Position numbers and translations under genes: made by a program. This document shows positions 41,217 to 50,503 of a DNA stretch of 64,000 bases, piece by piece. The notes beneath the pieces were generated by a model, which worked only from the letters and a program-made list of their open reading frames with translations, did not search any database and was not told the DNA's origin. This stretch comes from Actinomycetospora sp. NBRC 106375 (GTDB lineage Bacteria; Actinomycetota; Actinomycetes; Mycobacteriales; Pseudonocardiaceae). Location of the stretch: positions 102,229 to 166,228 of the forward strand of contig NZ_BSTS01000015.1 in assembly GCF_030269665.1 (NCBI RefSeq), given 5' to 3'. Within the stretch, counting starts at the first letter, position 1. Each line of letters begins with the position of its first letter.

Positions 41217-42269
41217 GTGATCGACAACAGCCAGACCATGTCCTTCGACCGCATGCGCAGCATGCTGGTGCGGGCGGCGGAGGTCCGGGACAGCGAGCAG
41301 CAGCAGATCTTCGACTCGCTCGACGAGATCCACGGTCGCCTGGCGGCGCTCGACAGCCTCGGCGCGATGCGCAAGCGGCTCTCCGAGGTGCCCGACCGCA
41401 CCGAGATGAGCGTGCTGGCCGAGCGCCTCGACGAGACCGTCGCGAAGCTCGACAGCCAGGAGTCCTCGATCTCCTCGCTCGCGCGGCTCGTCGAGGGCCT
41501 CGTCGACCGCGTCGCCGAGCGCCTGGCCACCCCGTTCGCCCAGCTCGACGGCCGCCTCGACGGCGTCTCCGGGCGCTTCGAGGGCGTGGCGGGCCGGATG
41601 GACGGTCTCGAGGACCGCATCTCCGGGCTGCACAAGCGCCTCGACGACCTCGACAACAAGCTCGACCGCCACGAGATGCGCCTCGACGGGCTCCCCTCGG
41701 CGGTCACCGGCCCGATGCGCGAGCGCGTCGACGCCGTCGACTCCTCCCTGCGCGACCGCCTCGACGACCTCGCCCGCGGCGTCTCCGAGGAGATCACCGG
41801 CACCCGCGAGGCCGCCCGCAGCGACGCCACCACCACCCGCTCCGAGACCGCCGAGCAGGTCGGCGAGCTGACCTCCCGGCTCGAGTCCCTCACCGGCCGC
41901 CTCGACCAGGTCGGCAGCCGCCTCGACGGCGTCGAGACGGGGCTGAACGACCGCGTCGGCGCCCTGTCCACCTCCGTGGAGAACGGGCTCGACCGCCTCG
42001 ACGGCACCCTGGTCAGCCGGCCCGACCACGAGGCCGTCGTGGCGCTGGTCCGCCAGGCCAACGAGGAGTCCGAGCGCCGCAACGCCGGCCACCTCGACGA
42101 GGCGATGGCGACCTTCGCCGAGATCATCCTCGGCCCGGGCGGCGGGAACTCCGCCCCGATGCCCGCTCCCCGCCCGACCGCCCGCCGCGGCTCGCGCAAG
42201 CCCGTCTCGCGTGACAGCCAGGTCAACGGCGCGGAACTGCCGACGGAGAGCTCCGGCGCCGAGGGCTGA
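41217..42269 (+). CDS. Long coiled-coil protein of unknown function
   Basis: 350 residues from GTG at 41,217 (GAGAG upstream). After a 30-residue N-terminus (TMSFDRMRSMLVRAAEVRD) it is almost wholly heptad/hendecad repeats with many RLD, RLDGV and DRL units (for example GRLDGVSGRFEGVAGRMDGL), giving a long parallel coiled coil to about residue 300, then a Pro/Arg-rich tail. No membrane helix. It follows the acidic protein gene by 151 bases on the same strand. Such proteins may be scaffolds or spacers at the envelope or nucleoid; the function is unknown. Its 3' end is copied as a 20-base repeat 92 bases downstream. Confidence 0.75.
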   Translation: MIDNSQTMSFDRMRSMLVRAAEVRDSEQQQIFDSLDEIHGRLAALDSLGAMRKRLSEVPDRTEMSVLAERLDETVAKLDSQESSISSLARLVEGLVDRVAERLATPFAQLDGRLDGVSGRFEGVAGRMDGLEDRISGLHKRLDDLDNKLDRHEMRLDGLPSAVTGPMRERVDAVDSSLRDRLDDLARGVSEEITGTREAARSDATTTRSETAEQVGELTSRLESLTGRLDQVGSRLDGVETGLNDRVGALSTSVENGLDRLDGTLVSRPDHEAVVALVRQANEESERRNAGHLDEAMATFAEIILGPGGGNSAPMPAPRPTARRGSRKPVSRDSQVNGAELPTESSGAEG

Positions 42270-42575
42270 GCGCGCCGGGTCGTCAGCGAAGTGCCGTCGC
42301 AGACGCTGAGCGTCCGTATCGGTACTTCGATCACCCGGAGAGCTCCGGCGCCGAGGTGAGCGCCACGCCCTCGCGGGAGCGAAGGCCGCCCTGACTGCGC
42401 ACGACGCAGCGAGGGACGCCTTCGCTCCGTCGCCGGTCCACGGGCCCGGTGGAGCGAGGGACGCCCCGACGGCGTGCCACGCAGCGAAGGACGCCTTCGC
42501 TCCCCGGCCGGTGCACCCGAGCGGGCGGCACGGCGGTCGGGAACGGCGCGCGGTGCGGCGTCTAGTGTCGCGCCG
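42270..42575. repeat. Repeat-rich intergenic region (inverted, direct and tandem repeats)
   Basis: 306 bases with no gene. (1) Imperfect inverted repeat at 42,288-42,328 with 19-bp arms (five mismatches) and a TGA loop, 18 bases after the coiled-coil gene, a likely terminator. (2) A 20-base copy, GGAGAGCTCCGGCGCCGAGG, of the gene's 3' end (42,245-42,264) at 42,337-42,356. (3) Two tandem units of about 74 bases (from 42,375 and 42,449) each ending in a small hairpin of the form GCGARGG-ACG-CCTTCGC, perfect in the second unit at 42,484-42,500. Confidence 0.75.
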
Positions 42576-43805
42576 GTGCGTTCCCGACGTCGGCTCGCGA
42601 CGGTGACGGTGCTCCTGGCACTGCTGCTGTGCGCCCTCCCCGGATTTGCGGCCACGGCTGCCGCCGCGCCCGCTCTCCCCGCCGGCGCGGAGTGCCCCGA
42701 CGGGACCGCGCCCGGCCCGCCGGTCGACGAGTCCGAGGCCCTGCGGCCCGGGCAGACCGAGCCCCCGGCGCTCCCGGTGCCCGACCCGCCCGTCGGCGGG
42801 CCCGCGATGGGCACCTGCGGCGACGTCGTCGGCGAGGGCACCCCGGCGGCACCGGCGGTCGGGGTCGTCTCCTACGTGCTCGCGGACCTCGACACCGGCG
42901 CCGTCATCGCCGCCCGCAACCCCCACGCCCGGCTGCGCCCGGCGTCGCTGATGAAGACGCTGACCGGGCTGCTCGTGGCTCGCAGGCTCCCGATGGACGA
43001 GACGATCACCGGGACGCAGGAGGACGCCGACCAGGAGGGCACGCGGGTCGGCATCGGGCCGGGCGGGCAGTACACGATCCGCCAGGTGTTCGATTCCATG
43101 CTCATGGCGTCGGGCAACGACGCGGCGCACGCGCTGGCGGTCCGGCTCACGGGCAGCGTGCCCGCGACGGTCGACCTCATGAACACCACGGCGCACGACC
43201 TCGGGGCGCTCGACACCCGCGCCGCGACGCCCTCGGGGCTCGACGGGCCGGGCATGTCGACGTCGGCCTACGACCTCGCGTCGATCTTCCGCGTCGCGAT
43301 GCGGGAGCAGGCGTTCGCCCAGGCGACGTCGACCACGCGCATCCCGTTCCCCGGCTACGGCGCGAACCCGCCCTTCGAGGTCGTCAACGACAACAAGCTG
43401 CTGACCAGCGGCTACCAGGGCTACATCGGCGGGAAGACGGGCTTCACCGACGACGCGCGGCACACGTTCATCGGGGCCGCGCAGCGGGGCGGGCACCGGC
43501 TGGTGGCCGTCCTCATGCGCGGCGAGCAACGCCCGACGCCGATGTACGAGCAGGCGGCCGCGCTGCTCGACTACGGGTTCGCCCTCACCGACCGCCGGCC
43601 CGCCGGCACGCTCACCGACGCGCCGGCCGGCGGCGACGACGCCCAGGTCAGCGTCACCCCGGAGCCCGGCACCGGCGACAGCAGCGACGGCGGGCCGGCG
43701 TCCTCGTCCGGCGCGACGTCCTCGTCCTGGGGCACCCCGCTGCTGATCGTGGCCATCGTCGCGGCCGCCGGCGGACTCGTCGCCCTGCGCGCGGCCCGGC
43801 GCTGA
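42576..43805 (+). CDS. D-alanyl-D-alanine carboxypeptidase (peptidase S11, DacA-like)
   Basis: 409 residues from GTG at 42,576. A signal peptide (VTVLLALLLCALPGFAATA) precedes a Pro-rich linker and a penicillin-binding catalytic domain: SLMK (Ser124, Lys127), SGN (in LMASGNDAAHAL) and KTG (in GGKTGFTDDA). A C-terminal Ser/Gly linker leads to a membrane anchor (PLLIVAIVAAAGGLVALRAA). It removes the terminal D-Ala from peptidoglycan stem peptides, limiting cross-links. The start has no strong ribosome site; the GTG is the last start before the signal peptide. The next gene begins 26 bases downstream on the same strand. Confidence 0.9.
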   Translation: MRSRRRLATVTVLLALLLCALPGFAATAAAAPALPAGAECPDGTAPGPPVDESEALRPGQTEPPALPVPDPPVGGPAMGTCGDVVGEGTPAAPAVGVVSYVLADLDTGAVIAARNPHARLRPASLMKTLTGLLVARRLPMDETITGTQEDADQEGTRVGIGPGGQYTIRQVFDSMLMASGNDAAHALAVRLTGSVPATVDLMNTTAHDLGALDTRAATPSGLDGPGMSTSAYDLASIFRVAMREQAFAQATSTTRIPFPGYGANPPFEVVNDNKLLTSGYQGYIGGKTGFTDDARHTFIGAAQRGGHRLVAVLMRGEQRPTPMYEQAAALLDYGFALTDRRPAGTLTDAPAGGDDAQVSVTPEPGTGDSSDGGPASSSGATSSSWGTPLLIVAIVAAAGGLVALRAARR

Positions 43806-43831
43806 TCGTCCCGGGGGCGCAGGATTGCCCC

Positions 43832-45313
43832 ATGCCCGAACCCCTCGGCGAGGCGTTCACCCGGATCGCGGCCGAGCACCCCGACCGACCCGCGGTCACC
43901 GACGACGAGGCGGCACGCAGCGAAGCGGAGCTGCCGCGCCGGAGGCGTGATACAGCCCGCTGGACCTTCGCCGAGCTCGAGGCGCACGCCAACCGGTGGG
44001 CGCACGAGCTGGCCGCCCTCGGCACCGGTCCCGGCGACATGGTCTCGATCGCGTTCCCGAACGTCGCCGAGCACTACGCGCTGACGATCGCGGCGTGGAA
44101 GCTCGGCGCGGTGCCGCAGCCGGTGTCGCACCGGCTCGCGCCCGCCGAGCTCGCGGCCGTGCTCGACGTGGTGCGCCCACCGGTGGTCGCGGGGCTCGCG
44201 CCCGGCACCGACCCGGACCTGGCCCCGTCGGGGACGACCGTCCTGCCGCTCGGGCACCGGCCCGCCGGCCCGGACACCCCGCCGCCGCCCGCCCCGCCGT
44301 CACCGGCGTGGAAGGCGCCGACGTCCGGCGGCTCGACGGGCCGTCCCAAGGTCATTGTCGCCGGCGAGCCGGGCACGCTCGAGACCGTCGTCGCCCGCGC
44401 GCCCGTCTACGACATCCGCCCGGACGGGACGTTCCTGTGCACGGCGCCGCTGTTCCACAACGCGCCGTACCTGTTCTCGCTGCTCGGGCTCATGACCGGC
44501 AACCACGTCGTGCTCATGGGCCGGTTCGACGCCGCCCGGGCCGTGGCGCTCGCGCGGGAGCACGCCGCGACCTGGATCTACGCCGTGCCGACGATGATGG
44601 GGCGGATGGTGCGGCTGCCCGACCTGCCGGACCTGCCCGCCCTGCACACGCTGTTCCACATCGGCGCGCCGTGCCCGCCCGCGGTGAAGCGCGCGGTCAT
44701 CGAGTGGCTCGGCCCGGACCGGGTGCTCGAGGGCTACGCCGCCACCGAGGCCCAGGCCCGCACGACGATCACCGGCCGCGAGTGGCTCGCCCACCCCGGC
44801 TCCGTCGGCCGCGTGACCGGCGGCGAGATCGAGGCGCGGACGCCCGACGGGACGCGGCGCTGCGAGGTCGGCGAGGTGGGCGAGCTCTGGCTGCGCCCCG
44901 CTCCGGGCGTCACCACCTACCGCTACCTCGGCGCGGACGCCCGCCGCCGCCCCGGCGGCTGGGAGTCCCTCGGCGACATGGGCAGCTTCGACGCCGAGGG
45001 CTACCTCTACCTCGCCGACCGGGCGACGGACATGATCGTCGTCGGCGGCCAGAACGTGTACCCGGCCGAGATCGAGGCGGCGATCCTCGAGCACCCGGCG
45101 GTCGTCTCGGCCGTCGTCGTCCCGGCGCCCGACGACGACCTCGGCTCCGTGCCCCACGCCGTGATCCAGGTCGACGGCGACGTCACCGACGCCGACCTGG
45201 ACGCCCACATCGCCGCGCGGCTCTCCTCGGCCAAGCGGCCACGGGCGTGGCGACGCTCGGCCGAGGCGCTGCGCGACGACGCGGGCAAGGTCCGGCGCTC
45301 GGCGTACCGCTGA
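43832..45313 (+). CDS. AMP-dependent acyl-CoA synthetase/ligase, with a short inserted segment
   Basis: 493 residues. The phosphate loop is TSGGSTGRPK, followed by APLFHNAPYLF, EGYAATEAQA (adenine-binding), GDMGSFDAEGYLYLADR and IVVGGQNVYPAEIE, a typical fatty/aryl acyl-CoA synthetase that activates a carboxylic acid as acyl-AMP then acyl-CoA. The usual catalytic lysine region near the C-terminus reads RDDAGKVRRSAYR. Between PAVTDDE and RWTFAELEAHAN, where relatives have only a few residues, there is an extra 16-residue stretch (AARSEAELPRRRRDTA) encoded by a GC-rich, partly palindromic stretch at about 43,911-43,964, suggesting an inserted element. ATG at 43,832. Confidence 0.82.
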   Translation: MPEPLGEAFTRIAAEHPDRPAVTDDEAARSEAELPRRRRDTARWTFAELEAHANRWAHELAALGTGPGDMVSIAFPNVAEHYALTIAAWKLGAVPQPVSHRLAPAELAAVLDVVRPPVVAGLAPGTDPDLAPSGTTVLPLGHRPAGPDTPPPPAPPSPAWKAPTSGGSTGRPKVIVAGEPGTLETVVARAPVYDIRPDGTFLCTAPLFHNAPYLFSLLGLMTGNHVVLMGRFDAARAVALAREHAATWIYAVPTMMGRMVRLPDLPDLPALHTLFHIGAPCPPAVKRAVIEWLGPDRVLEGYAATEAQARTTITGREWLAHPGSVGRVTGGEIEARTPDGTRRCEVGEVGELWLRPAPGVTTYRYLGADARRRPGGWESLGDMGSFDAEGYLYLADRATDMIVVGGQNVYPAEIEAAILEHPAVVSAVVVPAPDDDLGSVPHAVIQVDGDVTDADLDAHIAARLSSAKRPRAWRRSAEALRDDAGKVRRSAYR

Positions 45314-45317
45314 CCGG

Positions 45318-46838
45318 TCAGCGGTACTGCAGGGACCCGTCGTCCAGGTCGGCGGCGGGCAGGGTGTGGCGCTCCTCGGCGTACTCGTGCATGTGCGTCC
45401 ACGGCGCATGGTCGCCCTGCTTGAACATCTTGTGCTGGCTGCGCATGACGTAGCCGGAGTTGAAGTTCTCCGGGTCCGACCACGGGCGGATCTCCATGTC
45501 CGCGTCCTCGGCCCGCAGGGTCGGGGTGACCTGGTGCGCCCCCTGGCTCTCCATCGTCGTGATCAGGCGGCAGATCAGGTCGCTGACGAGGTCGGCCCGC
45601 AGCGTCCAGCTGTGCCGGAAGTAGCCGAAGACGTAGGCCATGTTCGGGATGCCCGAGATCATGATCCCGCGCCAGGTCACCTGCTGCGAGACGTCCACGG
45701 GCGCGCCGTCGACGGTGAACGGGATGTCGCCGAGGGCGCTGAGGTTGAACCCGGTGGCCGAGACGACGATGTCGGCCTCGAGCTCCTCGCCCGACGACGT
45801 GCGGATGCCGGTCTCGGTGAAGGTGTCGATGGTGTCGGTGACCACCGACGCCCGACCCTCGGAGATCGCGGTGAAGATGTCGCCGTCGGGCACCACCGCG
45901 ATGCGCTGCTGCCAGGGGCGGTACCCCGGGTTGAAGTCCTTCTCGACGTCGTAGCCCTCGGGCAGGTAGGGCCGCATCTCGTCGAGGAGCCAGGTCCGCG
46001 CCTCGTCCGGGGTCTCCTGGCACATCCGGGTCAGCTCGTTGAACTGCTCGATGTACGCCCGGCGGAGGATCTCGTGGGTCCAGTCCTCGGGGATGTCGAG
46101 GGCGCGCAGCTGGACCGCGAGCTCGTGGGTCTTCGGCACCGCCGCGACGAACGTGGGCGTGCGCTGCAGCATCGTCACGTGCGCGGCCTTCTCGGCCATC
46201 GCCGGGACGACGGTCGCCGCCGTCGCCCCGCTGCCGATGACGACGACGCGCTTGCCCTCCCAGTCGAGGTCCTCGGGCCACGTCTGGGGGTGGGCGATGA
46301 CCCCGCGGAACCGGTCCGTCCCCGGCCACTCGGGGCGGTAGGGGTCCTGGTGGTTGTAGTAGCCCTGGCACATCCACAGGAAGCCGCAGGTCATCTGCAG
46401 CGTCTCGTCGGTGTCGTCGCGGTGCACGTCGACGGTCCAGCGCTGCTCGTCCGACGACCAGCTCGCGGCCGTCACCTCGTGCCGGTAGCGGATCGCCGCC
46501 TTGAGGTCGTCCTCCTCGATCACCTCGTCGAGGTAGTTGGTGATCTCTCCGGAGGTGGCGATCGACGGGCCGCGCCACGGCTTGTGGGCGTAGCCGTACG
46601 TGAACAGGTCCGAGTCCGACCGGGCGCCCGGGAAGCGGTGGGTCCACCACGTCCCGCCGCGGCCGGGCATCTTCTCGAGGATCGCGAAGCTCTTGTCGGG
46701 GAAGCGCTCGCGCATGTGGTGTCCGGCGTCGATGCCGGACACGCCGGCGCCGATGACGAGGACGTCGACGTGCTCGTTGCCGTCGGCGCCGCCGCTCCCG
46801 TCGGCGCTGGTCGTGGGGCTGCTCTCGGTGATCGTCAC
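45318..46838 (-). CDS. Flavin-containing monooxygenase, Baeyer-Villiger type (EthA-like)
   Basis: 506 residues. The FAD fold starts VDVLVIGAGVSGIDAGHHM; FRGVIAHPQTWPED is the Baeyer-Villiger fingerprint (FxGxxxHxxxW), and a second Rossmann motif VVVIGSGATAATVVP binds NADPH. Relatives such as mycobacterial EthA oxidise ketones to esters and activate thioamide drugs. ATG at 46,838. It converges on the acyl-CoA synthetase with 4 bases between stops, and the esterase gene lies 13 bases upstream on the same strand, so esterase-monooxygenase form an operon: ketone oxidation followed by ester hydrolysis. Confidence 0.87.
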   Translation of the reverse strand: MTITESSPTTSADGSGGADGNEHVDVLVIGAGVSGIDAGHHMRERFPDKSFAILEKMPGRGGTWWTHRFPGARSDSDLFTYGYAHKPWRGPSIATSGEITNYLDEVIEEDDLKAAIRYRHEVTAASWSSDEQRWTVDVHRDDTDETLQMTCGFLWMCQGYYNHQDPYRPEWPGTDRFRGVIAHPQTWPEDLDWEGKRVVVIGSGATAATVVPAMAEKAAHVTMLQRTPTFVAAVPKTHELAVQLRALDIPEDWTHEILRRAYIEQFNELTRMCQETPDEARTWLLDEMRPYLPEGYDVEKDFNPGYRPWQQRIAVVPDGDIFTAISEGRASVVTDTIDTFTETGIRTSSGEELEADIVVSATGFNLSALGDIPFTVDGAPVDVSQQVTWRGIMISGIPNMAYVFGYFRHSWTLRADLVSDLICRLITTMESQGAHQVTPTLRAEDADMEIRPWSDPENFNSGYVMRSQHKMFKQGDHAPWTHMHEYAEERHTLPAADLDDGSLQYR

Positions 46839-46851
46839 GGGTCCTCCTCCG

Positions 46852-47796
46852 TCACGCGGACACGGTCGGGCTCAGGGCGGGGCGCATCGCCGCGACGGCG
46901 TCGTCGACGACCCGGGCGCCCGACGGCGTGGCACCGAGCGTCCAGAGGAAGCCGTGGATCATGCCGTCGTAGCGCTCGGCGGTGACGCTGTTGCCGGCCT
47001 CGCGCAGGCGGCGGGCGTAGGCCTCGCCCTCGTCGCGCAGCGGGTCGAACTCGGCGGAGGCGACGAACGCCGGGGGCAGCCCGGAGAGGTCCGGGGCGCG
47101 CAGCGGGAACGCGTACGGGTCGTCGGCCGGGTCGGTCGCGCCCAGGTAGTGCGCCCAGAACCACTGCATGGTGGCGCGCCCGAGCAGGTAGCCCTCGCCG
47201 TTCTCGGTGATGGACGGGCTGGTCCAGTCGAAGTCGACGACCGGGTAGATCAGCAGCTGGAACGCGATCGCCGGGCCCCCGCGGTCGCGGGCGGCGAGGC
47301 TGACCGCGGCGGCGAGGTGGCCCCCGGCCGAGTCGCCGCCGACCGCGAGGCGGGAGGCGTCGACCCCGAGCTCCTCGGCGTGCTCGGCGACCCAGACCGT
47401 GGCGGCGTAGCAGTCGTCGAAGGCCGCGGGCTGGACGTGCTCCGGCGCGAGGCGGTAGTCGACGTTGACCACGGTGACGTTCGCGGCGTTCGCGATCTGG
47501 CGGCAGGGCCGGTCCACGGTCTCGATGTCGCCGATCACCCAGCCGCCGCCGTGGAAGTAGAGCAGCACGCCGTGGGGCAGGTCGCCGGCCGGCGTGTAGA
47601 TCCGCACCGGGATGTCGCCGGCCGGCCCCGGGATCGCGCGGTCCTTGACGTCGGCGACGTCCTCGGCCGGGGGCTGCAGGTCGATGAACGCCGCGCAGGC
47701 CTGGCGGGCCTGGGGCACGGTCATGCACTCGATCGGCGGCATGCCCGCCTCGACGAGCCCGTCGAGGAGGGTCTTGGCCTCGGGGTGGAGGGGCAC
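46852..47796 (-). CDS. Alpha/beta-hydrolase, hormone-sensitive-lipase family esterase
   Basis: 314 residues. YFHGGGWVIGD supplies the HGGGW oxyanion hole, GGDSAGGHLAAA the nucleophile Ser of GDSAG, and the Asp in FDPLRDEGE and the His in YDGMIHGF complete the triad, all features of HSL/type IV esterases. The start is the GTG at 47,796, with AGGAG six bases upstream (PLHPEAKTLLDGL follows); a longer reading to 47,850 is possible. It is first in an operon with the Baeyer-Villiger monooxygenase and divergent from the PucR-type regulator, a typical catabolic-unit layout. Confidence 0.87.
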   Translation of the reverse strand: MPLHPEAKTLLDGLVEAGMPPIECMTVPQARQACAAFIDLQPPAEDVADVKDRAIPGPAGDIPVRIYTPAGDLPHGVLLYFHGGGWVIGDIETVDRPCRQIANAANVTVVNVDYRLAPEHVQPAAFDDCYAATVWVAEHAEELGVDASRLAVGGDSAGGHLAAAVSLAARDRGGPAIAFQLLIYPVVDFDWTSPSITENGEGYLLGRATMQWFWAHYLGATDPADDPYAFPLRAPDLSGLPPAFVASAEFDPLRDEGEAYARRLREAGNSVTAERYDGMIHGFLWTLGATPSGARVVDDAVAAMRPALSPTVSA

Positions 47797-48024
47797 CGGT
47801 GGCTCCTGTCGGTCGGCGACATGTATCCATCGCAGCGTGACCCCGGCCACACGGTCGGCGCTTGTGCGACGGGGACGAACGACCGCCGCCGACTTGTGCG
47901 GGCCTCTGCCGTGTGGACCTCCGCGCGCCGCCGGTCGGTCGCGAACGCTGGTCGCGGTCCGCCCTGACCGTTACCGTCGGACGACGGCCGTCGAGGGCCG
48001 CGGGCGCTCGGGTGGTGGTCGAGG

Positions 48025-49287
48025 GTGGTGGTCGTCCAGCCCTCCCCGTTGCCGACCGGCCCCCCGGACGTCGTCGCCGAGGTCGCGGACGCCCTGACGC
48101 CGCGGCGCACCGAGGTCAGCGCCTCGATCACCGACGTGCTCGCCACCCGCATCGACGAGCTCCGGGGCGACCCCGCGCTGCTCGACCTGCTCGCCGCGAG
48201 CGTCGAGGGCAACGTCGAGACGATCCTGCACGTCCTGCGTCGCGGCCTCGCCCCGCGCGACGTGGAACCACCCCCGGCGGCGATCGAGTACGCGCGGCGG
48301 CTCGCCCAGCGCGACGTGCCTGTCAACGCCCTCGTGCGCGCCTACCGCGTGGGCCAGTCGCACCTCATGGAGTGGGCGTTCGCCGAGGCCACCCGCCGGC
48401 CGGGCGACGCGGCCGTCGCGGCGTCCCAGAAGATCGTGCTGGTCGTCATGGACTACGTCGACCACGTCACCCAGCACGTCGTGGCCGCGTACGAGGACGA
48501 GCGCGACCGCTGGCGGCAGGGTCGCCACGCGCTGCGGCTGGCGCGGGTGCGCGACGTCCTCGCCGGGCGCACGCCCACCGACCCCGACGAGCGCCTGGCC
48601 GTCGAGTCCACGCTCGCCTACCGGTTCGCGCCGGTGCACCTGGCGCTGGTGGTGTGGGTCGACGACCCCACCGAGCCCGGGATCCCCGCGCTCGAGCGGG
48701 TGGCGCTGGACCTCGGCGCCGCCCTCGACGCCGTCGGCCGCCCCCTGGTCGTGCCGTGGGACGCGGGCAGCGCGTGGGTCTGGGTGACGCGGCGCGACGA
48801 CGACGACCCCTCCGGCGAGACGTTGACGCGGGCCGTGACCCGCCACGGCGCGGGGTGGCACGTCGCGGTCGGCTCGCCCGCCGCCGGCCTCGACGGGTTC
48901 CGGACGAGCCACGACCAGGCCCGGCGGGCCCGGGAGGTCGCCCTGGCGTCGGGGGCCGGCGCGCCGCCGGCGATCCTGTTCGACGAGGTGGGGGCGGTGG
49001 CGCTGCTGTGCGCCGACCGCGACGGCGCGCGGGCCTGGGTGCGTCGCGTCCTGGGGCCGCTCGCCGAGCCGGACCCCGCCGTCGCGCGCCTGCGCGAGAC
49101 GCTGCGGGTGTTCCTCGCGACCGGCGGCAGCCTCGCCACCACGGCGCGACGGCTGCAGGTGCACCGCAACACGGTGAAGTACCGGGTGGGGCGCGCCGAC
49201 GAGGTGCGCGGGCGCCCCGTCGGCGGCACCGACACCGACCGCCTCGACGTCGAGCTCGCCCTCCTGGCCTGCGCCTGGCTGGGCTGA
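48025..49287 (+). CDS. PucR-family transcriptional regulator
   Basis: 420 residues. An N-terminal helical domain (RRTEVSASITDVLATRI, VPVNALVRAYRVG, DYVDHVTQHVV) of the type seen in RsbRD/CdaR regulators and a central GGDEF-like region without catalytic residues precede the C-terminal PucR helix-turn-helix (VFLATGGSLATTARRLQVHR with NTVKYRVGR). It has no receiver or membrane domain. Two tandem GTGs at 48,025 and 48,028 are possible starts. It is divergent from the esterase/monooxygenase operon (228-base gap), so it probably controls that operon. The effector is unknown. Confidence 0.85.
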   Translation: MVVVQPSPLPTGPPDVVAEVADALTPRRTEVSASITDVLATRIDELRGDPALLDLLAASVEGNVETILHVLRRGLAPRDVEPPPAAIEYARRLAQRDVPVNALVRAYRVGQSHLMEWAFAEATRRPGDAAVAASQKIVLVVMDYVDHVTQHVVAAYEDERDRWRQGRHALRLARVRDVLAGRTPTDPDERLAVESTLAYRFAPVHLALVVWVDDPTEPGIPALERVALDLGAALDAVGRPLVVPWDAGSAWVWVTRRDDDDPSGETLTRAVTRHGAGWHVAVGSPAAGLDGFRTSHDQARRAREVALASGAGAPPAILFDEVGAVALLCADRDGARAWVRRVLGPLAEPDPAVARLRETLRVFLATGGSLATTARRLQVHRNTVKYRVGRADEVRGRPVGGTDTDRLDVELALLACAWLG

Positions 49288-49328
49288 CCGGCTCCTGCGC
49301 CATTGCGTCGGAAACTGCTCACATGGGG

Positions 49329-50393
49329 TCAGCTCTCCTTGCTGCGCCGGCGCCCCATCCCGAGGCCCAACACGCCGAGGATCGCGCCCGCGCCGAGGAG
49401 CCCGGCGGCGGCGCGCGGGCCGGGGGTGCGCCCGACCGTCACCGCGGGCCGCACGATCACCGGCGCCGGCTCGGGCAGCTCCTCGCGCTCGTTCTCCTTC
49501 AGCGTCGCCGCCCAGGCGGTGACGAACAGGATGAAGCGCGAGACGAAGTTGGCGAACACGAGCAGACCGATGATCGGCCCGAACGCGGCCCCGGCGGGCG
49601 AGCTGGTGACGCTGCCGATGTAGACGGTCATGATCTGCTGGAGGATCACGAACCCGACCGCGGCGAGCAGCGCCGCCCGGGCCGCCGAGCGCAGCGTCAC
49701 CGGCTCCCGGGGCAGGCGGGCGATGACCCAGAGGAAGACCAGCCAGTTCGCGGCGATCGTGATGACGATGCCGGCGACGACGAACAGGACGTGCGCCCAG
49801 CCCGCGTCGCCGAGCCCCAGGAAGTCGAGGATGGTGTTCGACAGCCCGGTGGCGACCGCGGTGACGGCGAACGACAGGCCGAAGGCCAGTCCGAGCCCGA
49901 CCATCGCGATGAGGTCGCTGCCGTACTTCCTGACGATCGACGGGGGCTCACCGCGCTGGTCCCACTGCTCGGAGAGCGCCTCGCGCAGGTTGCCCATCCA
50001 CCCGAGCCCGGAGAACAGGGCACCGAGCAGACCGATGATCCCGACGGCGTTGCGCTGGGCGATCGCCTGGTCGATGACGGAGTTGAGCAGGTCGCCCAGC
50101 CCGGGAGGGACGGCGGCCGTGATGCTGTTCTGGATCTCGGTGAGCAGCGCCTGGTTGTTCGCGAGCACGAACGCCGCCGCGGCGAACGCGACCATCATGA
50201 GCGGGACGAGCGCGAGGATCGAGAAGAAGGTGATCGCGGCGGCGTAGTGGTCGCCGTGCTTCTCGGTGTACCGGGTCGCGGCCCGCACGAGGTGGTCGAG
50301 CCACGGGTACTTCGCGCGCAGCTTCTCCAGCTGCGTCGGCTGGTCGGCTCCGGAGCCGTCCGTGTCGGCGGTAGTGCTGGCGGCGCTGGTCAT
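49329..50393 (-). CDS. YihY/BrkB-family membrane protein
   Basis: 354 residues, six or so helices. YTEKHGDHYAAAITFFSILALVP is the signature of the BrkB/YihY (former RNase BN) family, followed by GWMGNLREALSEQWD and PGPRA-rich C-terminus. Such proteins are inner-membrane proteins of uncertain function. ATG at 50,393. It converges on the PucR gene, 41 bases from its stop. A C-terminal helix (AAGLLGAGAILGVLGLGMG) and a basic end (RRRSKES) are extra to the core. Confidence 0.85.
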   Translation of the reverse strand: MTSAASTTADTDGSGADQPTQLEKLRAKYPWLDHLVRAATRYTEKHGDHYAAAITFFSILALVPLMMVAFAAAAFVLANNQALLTEIQNSITAAVPPGLGDLLNSVIDQAIAQRNAVGIIGLLGALFSGLGWMGNLREALSEQWDQRGEPPSIVRKYGSDLIAMVGLGLAFGLSFAVTAVATGLSNTILDFLGLGDAGWAHVLFVVAGIVITIAANWLVFLWVIARLPREPVTLRSAARAALLAAVGFVILQQIMTVYIGSVTSSPAGAAFGPIIGLLVFANFVSRFILFVTAWAATLKENEREELPEPAPVIVRPAVTVGRTPGPRAAAGLLGAGAILGVLGLGMGRRRSKES

Positions 50394-50503
50394 CGCTGCG
50401 CTGTCCTCTCGCGGTCCCCGACTGGCCGCGGACCGGGAACGGCCCGCGCGTGGGTCCTAGCTACCCCGCGTGGCTCCGCATCACGCGCCGTTCACGGGCG
50501 CTG

